From contig JAJEDN010000118.1 of the NCBI GenBank assembly GCA_022821495.1, positions 82,512-146,511 on the forward strand: 64,000 nucleotides of DNA, read 5' to 3'. The DNA comes from Candidatus Poribacteria bacterium. GTDB lineage: Bacteria > Poribacteria > WGA-4E > WGA-3G. Both the position numbers and the translations under genes were made by a program. This document shows positions 60,130 through 64,000 of the stretch, piece by piece; the first letter of the stretch is position 1; every line of letters starts with the position of its first letter. The notes below the pieces were generated by a model, which saw nothing but the letters and a program-made list of their open reading frames with translations, ran no database searches and was not told the origin of the DNA.

Positions 60130-60825
60130 ATGATGAAATCAAAAGAATTGAGATTCAGCGTCTTTACACTCTTTTTATTCTTACTCATTCCAGTCTATAC
60201 ACCTCTTTGTGTTGGCGAAGTATTGTTTGAGGATGACTTCGAGAAAAACGCAATTGATAAGGGTAAATGGGTACCTACAGGCACCTGGGCCGTGGATAAT
60301 GGGGAACTCGTCGTTAACGGTGGAGAAGTCGGAATTACGCTCAAAAATGACTTTACAGACTTTGAGTTCTATGTTGACTTTCACATGATAAACCCACTAT
60401 GGGCATCAAATTGGGTCATACGTGCAGAAGACCCAAACAATTGCACGCTGGTTCAAATTGTGGCGGATAATCGTAACCAATTCTGGTGGTTCACGAGGGT
60501 TGGCGGTAACTATATTGTTAAAGATGAGGATAAGCTGGACAACGAATCCGGTGTACACGCTGAACTGGGTAAATGGTACACGATCAAGATCGTTGCTGAA
60601 GGTGAGCGTTACGACCTCTACCTAGCTGAACGGGGTAAGGAATTCGCATTAGCTTGCACATGGAAAGACGATACCACTAACAAAGGCGGCATAGGTTTCA
60701 GAGCCGGTGGCGGCGAACATAGCCTATATGACAACGTGTTAGTTACGACTGTAGGACACAGTTTTGCAGTGAACCCTGAAGATGCGCTGCCGGTTACATG
60801 GGGTAAACTCAAAATGATCCGATAA
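60130..60825 (+). CDS. Secreted DUF1080/LamG-like beta-sandwich protein
   Basis: This 231-residue protein has a signal peptide (LFLFLLIPVYTPLCVG). A beta-sandwich domain follows with FEDDFEKNAIDKGKWVPTG and the repeated strand pattern of sugar-binding/hydrolase domains of the 3-keto-disaccharide hydrolase (DUF1080) or LamG type. It ends LPVTWGKLKMIR, like the C-terminal signature TTWGKVK of the FG-GAP protein. AAAGGAGATGTT precedes the first ATG. Catalysis is not shown. Confidence 0.78.
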   Translation: MMKSKELRFSVFTLFLFLLIPVYTPLCVGEVLFEDDFEKNAIDKGKWVPTGTWAVDNGELVVNGGEVGITLKNDFTDFEFYVDFHMINPLWASNWVIRAEDPNNCTLVQIVADNRNQFWWFTRVGGNYIVKDEDKLDNESGVHAELGKWYTIKIVAEGERYDLYLAERGKEFALACTWKDDTTNKGGIGFRAGGGEHSLYDNVLVTTVGHSFAVNPEDALPVTWGKLKMIR

Positions 60826-60837
60826 TTTCGGTATTTT

Positions 60838-60893
60838 TAACCCCCTAAATCCCCCTTATCAGGGGACTTTAAGAGGAAATGCGTAAGTTCTGA
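60838..60893. repeat. CCCCCTTATCAGGGG module with a TGCGTAAGTTCT end
   Basis: One module, AACCCCCTAAATCCCCCTTA followed by TCAGGGGACTTTAAGAG, ends in ATGCGTAAGTTCTG. It lies right before the phytanoyl-CoA dioxygenase gene; the upstream ATG of that gene is inside its edge. Confidence 0.85.
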
Positions 60894-60913
60894 AAATGAA
60901 AGGGACAGTTTTA

Positions 60914-61807
60914 ATGCACACCGAATTGCCATTCATAGACTGTACAGACATGATCGGTGACCGGACTCAACTGCTCGAACATGCCCGTCAGAACGGATAT
61001 TTGTTCTTTCCGGGACTGCTCCCCACAGAACCTGTGCTTGCGTTACGTCAGCAGGTACTACAAGTGGCAGAACAGCACGAGCTCCTTGCACCAGATACCG
61101 ATCCGGATGCCGGTATCCGTAGAAAAGGCGTGTTCATCTGTGAACAGGACCGGTCCGAAACCTTCTGGCGTTTTTACATCGATGTCCAAAAACTCCGACT
61201 TTTCCATGAACTTCCGCATCACAAGCACATTGTGCGTATCCTGGAAGTGCTATTCGGCGATTCTGTTTTCATCCATCCGCGTCATATCTGTCATGTCATC
61301 TTCCCCGGCGAACATCAGTACACCACGCCTCCACATCAGGATTTCCATCCGGTTCGCGGTGCGCAGGATACGTGGACTGTGTGGACCCCTCTGGGCGACT
61401 GTGATGCCGAGTTGGGCGGTTTGGCGATTGCCAGCGGATCGAACCGTCGCGGGCTTTTAGAGAACCATGGTGTCCGTTCATGGGAGTTGATAGACGACAA
61501 CAATACGGAATGGGTCTGGAACCCCTTCAAGTGTGGCGATGTCGTCATGTTTCACAGTTTAACGATCCACCGAGGTCGGGATAATGTAACCGAGGATCGC
61601 ATACGCCTTGCAACGAGCGCTCGCTATCAGTCGGTCAATGAACCTGTTGATGAGGACGCGCTCACTGTTCATCTGGGCTGTGCGAAATGGGAAGAAGTCT
61701 ATGCGGAGTGGGAATCAGACGATGCGTTGAAGTATTACTGGAACGCAATCGACATGAATGTTGAGCCGGCTTACCATCGCCGCGGGGCAAAACCCGCTGA
61801 TGGATAG
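60914..61807 (+). CDS. Phytanoyl-CoA dioxygenase family oxygenase (PhyH)
   Basis: This Fe(II)/2-oxoglutarate dioxygenase of about 297 residues has the metal triad His141 and Asp143 (HQDFHP) and His219 (TIHRGR), with Arg in RIRLATSAR for 2-oxoglutarate. The family hydroxylates diverse small molecules and is greatly expanded in Poribacteria. The ATG at 60914 has AAAGGGACA upstream; an ATG at 60896 lies in repeat DNA. Substrate unknown. The polysaccharide deacetylase follows at 108 bp. Confidence 0.9.
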   Translation: MHTELPFIDCTDMIGDRTQLLEHARQNGYLFFPGLLPTEPVLALRQQVLQVAEQHELLAPDTDPDAGIRRKGVFICEQDRSETFWRFYIDVQKLRLFHELPHHKHIVRILEVLFGDSVFIHPRHICHVIFPGEHQYTTPPHQDFHPVRGAQDTWTVWTPLGDCDAELGGLAIASGSNRRGLLENHGVRSWELIDDNNTEWVWNPFKCGDVVMFHSLTIHRGRDNVTEDRIRLATSARYQSVNEPVDEDALTVHLGCAKWEEVYAEWESDDALKYYWNAIDMNVEPAYHRRGAKPADG

Positions 61808-61914
61808 AGGCAGGATAAAGTCACAGGACTTACGCAACGCGCAATGAATTGGGCTACTACAAACTACACGGTTTTTGAGAAGCACACATATTTCCAAAAT
61901 CATTAGGGGCAAAA

Positions 61915-62697
61915 ATGGAAAAAGAGAACCAAGGATTATCTGGAACCCTACAACCGATCCCTGAGCGGTTGGTTGTTCTTACTTTTGACGACGGTAACAA
62001 GTCGGATTATAATTACGTTGGACCGCTATTGAAGCGTTACGGTTTTGGCGCGACGTTTTTCATCACTGAAGGTCTCAATTTTCTCCACAGCAAAGTGAAC
62101 TATGTCACATGGGACGAGATCCGCCAATTGCACGAGGAAGGTTTTGAGATAGGCAACCACACCCGTCATCATACGCACGCCAACGCACAATCGAAAGAAG
62201 CGTTGACAGCAGACCTGATACACATTGATAACCGATGCGAAGCGCATGGCATTCCTATCCCTGAGACCTTTGGCTATCCTGCGGATTGTCGCGGACCGGA
62301 AGCGATAGCAGCGTTGACAGAAAAAGGGTATCGTTTCGCGCGGCGTGGCATTGGGCCGGAGTTTCCATTTCATCCAGAAGGCGGTCGTGGACCGGCTTAC
62401 GATCCAGGTGTCCATCATCCGTTGGTTATCCCGTCAACCGGTATGGCTGGTCCGAACTACGGATTCGAGGATTTGGTTTGGGCGGTTGACCAAGCGACAG
62501 ATGGGAAAATCGCTGTCCTGACGTTTCACGGTGTGCCGGCTGTTGAACACCCATGGGTCAATGTCCCGCCGGAGCAGTTTAAGACCTACATGGATTATCT
62601 GCGTGACAGCGGTTGTACCGTTATTGCGTTGCGGGATCTGGTTAAATATGTTGACGCATCAGAGAGGGTTGGAAAAAGCGTGACCTACTGGCCCTAA
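61915..62697 (+). CDS. Polysaccharide deacetylase (NodB/CE4 family)
   Basis: This 260-residue CE4 deacetylase has motif 1 TFDDG (23-27), motif 2 HTRHH (82-86) as the metal-binding pair, and later motifs including FGYPADCRGPEAI and LTFHGVP. It would remove N-acetyl groups from chitin-like or peptidoglycan sugars. No signal peptide is seen, so it may act on a cytoplasmic substrate, or export is through another route. A TGCGTAAG-type half-site lies before it near 61826. Confidence 0.88.
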   Translation: MEKENQGLSGTLQPIPERLVVLTFDDGNKSDYNYVGPLLKRYGFGATFFITEGLNFLHSKVNYVTWDEIRQLHEEGFEIGNHTRHHTHANAQSKEALTADLIHIDNRCEAHGIPIPETFGYPADCRGPEAIAALTEKGYRFARRGIGPEFPFHPEGGRGPAYDPGVHHPLVIPSTGMAGPNYGFEDLVWAVDQATDGKIAVLTFHGVPAVEHPWVNVPPEQFKTYMDYLRDSGCTVIALRDLVKYVDASERVGKSVTYWP

Positions 62698-62869
62698 AAA
62701 TCCGCAGATGCATGCGGTATCTGCCCCAAGAAAACGCGCGAAATTGCTTTCAGATGACAAAAGAATGCTGAACGGTTCTTACAAAAGGCGGTTGCACCCG
62801 AAAAAAGGGTCGAAATTTGGGTAATTAGGTCTTTTTTTCTGAAATTATGGATTTTTTTTACAATTTTAT
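62698..62869. other. Region upstream of the rRNA promoter
   Basis: GCAGAT (62704-62709) and ATCTGC (62719-62724) form a weak hairpin with no T-run. AT-rich DNA (about 62835-62869) just before the promoter may act as an UP element. No gene is seen in this stretch. Confidence 0.4.
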
Positions 62870-62898
62870 TTGACAAAGCAATTTTAAGCGTGTATAAT
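62870..62898 (+). promoter_or_regulatory. Ribosomal RNA promoter (consensus sigma-70)
   Basis: TTGACA (62870-62875) and TATAAT (62893-62898), both perfect, 17-bp spacer. The rRNA leader follows with GTTCTTTGAA. Confidence 0.9.
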
Positions 62899-62929
62899 TA
62901 ACATTACCTTTCGACAAGGAAGGTGGAAT

Positions 62930-63005
62930 TGTTCTTTGAAAGTTAAATAGTATACGTGACGTGCCTGTTTATATAGCTTGTGAGTGCCCTTCAATTTTTT
63001 GAAGG
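62930..63005 (+). promoter_or_regulatory. rRNA leader with boxA-like element and a hairpin
   Basis: TGTTCTTTGAA (62930-62940) matches the boxA antitermination consensus of rRNA operons. CCTTCAA (62988-62994) pairs with TTGAAGG (62999-63005) around TTTT, just before the 16S gene. Confidence 0.75.
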
Positions 63006-63019
63006 TGTACTTCGATACT

Positions 63020-64000
63020 TTTGTGGAGAGTATGATACCGGCTCAGGACGAACGCTGGCGGCGTGGATTAGGCATGCAAGCCGAACGAGAAGCCGAGCTT
63101 CGGCTCGGTGGAAAGTGGCGAAAGGGTGAGTAACGCGTGGGTAATTTACCTCTGAGATGGGGATAACAACTCGAAAGGGTTGCTAATACCAAATACGATC
63201 CGGTTAACTTCGGTTGGCCGAATGAAAGGTGGCTTCGGCTGCCGCTCGGAGATAAGCCCGCGTCCTATTAGTTAGTTGGTGAGGTAATGGCTCACCAAGG
63301 CGACGATGGGTAGCTGGTCTGAGAGGATGGTCAGCCACATTGGGACTGAGACACTGCCCAAACTCCTACGGGAGGCTGCAGTCGAGAATATTTCGCAATG
63401 GGGGGAACCCTGACGATGCGACGCCGCGTGGGGGATGAAGGCCTTCGGGTTGTAAACCTCTGTGTTACGGGATGAATTGGATGTTGCCGATAAAGCAACG
63501 TTTTTGACGTTACCGTAGTAGAAAGCCCCAGCTAACTACGTGCCAGCAGCTGCGGTAATACGTAGGGGGCAAGCGTTGTCCGGAATCACTGGGCGTAAAG
63601 CGCGCGTAGGCGGTGGAGTAAGTCAGACGTGAAAGGGTTCGGCTCAACCGAGCCATTGCGTTTGATACTACCTCACTTGAGTCTAGAAGAGGAAAGTGGA
63701 ATGTATGGTGTAGCGGTTGAATGCTTAGATATCATATAGAACACATGTGGCGAAGGCGGCTTTCTGGTCTAAGACTGACGCTCTTGCGCGAAAGTTTGGG
63801 GAGCAACCGGGTTTTGATACACCGCTAGTCGTTACTGTAAACGTTGGGTTATAAGTTTTGGGGGATTCAATCCCTCTGTGCTGTAGCTAACGCATTAAGT
63901 ACCCCGCCTGGGGAGTACGGCCGCAAGGTTAAAACTCAAGGTAATTGACGGGGGGCCGCACAAGCGGTGGAGCATGTCGCTTAATTCGAAGCAACGCGAA
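63020..64000 (+). rRNA. rrs: 16S ribosomal RNA, 3'-truncated by the window edge
   Basis: The gene starts near 63020 and runs off the right edge at about E. coli position 970. Universal blocks are visible: GCTCAGGACGAACGCTGGCG, ACTCCTACGGGAGGCTGCAG, GTGCCAGCAGCTGCGGTAAT, GCGTAAAGCGCGCGTAGGCG and AATTGACGGGGGGCCGCACA. The set GGCTGCAG plus TCGAGAATATTTCGCAATGG is planctomycete-like. Several normally invariant positions differ, among them the 790 loop (63812-63831, TTTTGATACACCGCTAGTCG) and the 27F site. No tRNA or 23S is within the window. Confidence 0.95.

Noticed and set aside
62704..62724. Terminator after the deacetylase gene
   Set aside because: GCAGAT/ATCTGC is short and no T-run follows on the plus strand.
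1..64000. tRNA genes or a replication origin
   Set aside because: No TTCRANY-type arm with a cloverleaf, and no cluster of DnaA boxes, was seen by eye. A covariance scan would be decisive.

Overview
The window looks like a genome fragment from a Poribacteria-like member of the PVC/Planctomycetes neighbourhood. Supporting signs are a partial 16S rRNA gene (from about 63020 to the right edge) with the planctomycete-like GGCTGCAGTCGAGAAT block, Tat-exported DUF1501 proteins, several Gfo/Idh/MocA oxidoreductases, a GH127 hydrolase, phytanoyl-CoA dioxygenase, WD40/FG-GAP/LRR secreted proteins with dockerin or FlgD-like tails, many toxin-antitoxin pairs and a very high load of short palindromic repeats. 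The assignment is an inference from gene families and rRNA; no search was run.

Layout. 1-13.2 kb (+): the end of a leucine-rich-repeat protein, two near-duplicate DUF1501 proteins, two paralogous pentapeptide-repeat/K+-channel fusions, an oxidoreductase, a SMC-like ATPase and a metalloprotease-TPR protein. 13.3-36.5 kb (mostly -): a small secreted protein, murB (+, with its own strong promoter), a ManD/RspA enolase, a hydantoinase A, a D-2-hydroxyacid dehydrogenase, a nuclease lipoprotein, an Fe-alcohol dehydrogenase, HicBA-like genes, purH, a RelE-type toxin with an unusual duplicated antitoxin, a serine acetyltransferase-like protein, a class V aminotransferase, a second oxidoreductase, a 14-repeat WD40-dockerin protein, an MBL hydrolase, a VapBC pair and two secreted proteins. 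36.5-38.2 kb is a repeat-rich island holding a probable small RNA and an orphan InsA-like protein. 38.2-42 kb (+): an oxidoreductase, a lipoprotein and a GH127 enzyme. 42.4-46.5 kb (-): mutL and a fused two-domain peptide ABC ATPase. 47-50.4 kb: twin lipoproteins and a trypsin-TPR protein. 50.5-51 kb: a MITE and a second structured RNA. 51-64 kb (+): ileS, a DUF4143 ATPase, a molybdenum hydroxylase operon (FAD, FeS and Mo subunits plus a MoaD-like protein), a secreted protein, a phytanoyl-CoA dioxygenase, a polysaccharide deacetylase and the rRNA operon start.

The strongest theme is a population of small palindromic elements. One family has 5'-GGACTTACGCA termini and, at several sites, matching short direct repeats outside the ends, which suggests transposition. 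Another is a CCCCCTTATCAGGGGG core that occurs in arrays. Some palindromes lie in frame inside genes: three in the hydantoinase, a 4-copy 45-bp array in the domain linker of purH, and a 117-bp purine/pyrimidine hairpin in the ABC-ATPase linker. One repeat is read in two different frames inside the same gene, so its conservation cannot be at the peptide level. Other points of note are an IleRS whose HIGH motif reads GVHH, two candidate noncoding RNAs with promoters, stems and terminators, and a 16S gene with mismatches to standard primer sites, including the usually invariant 790 loop.
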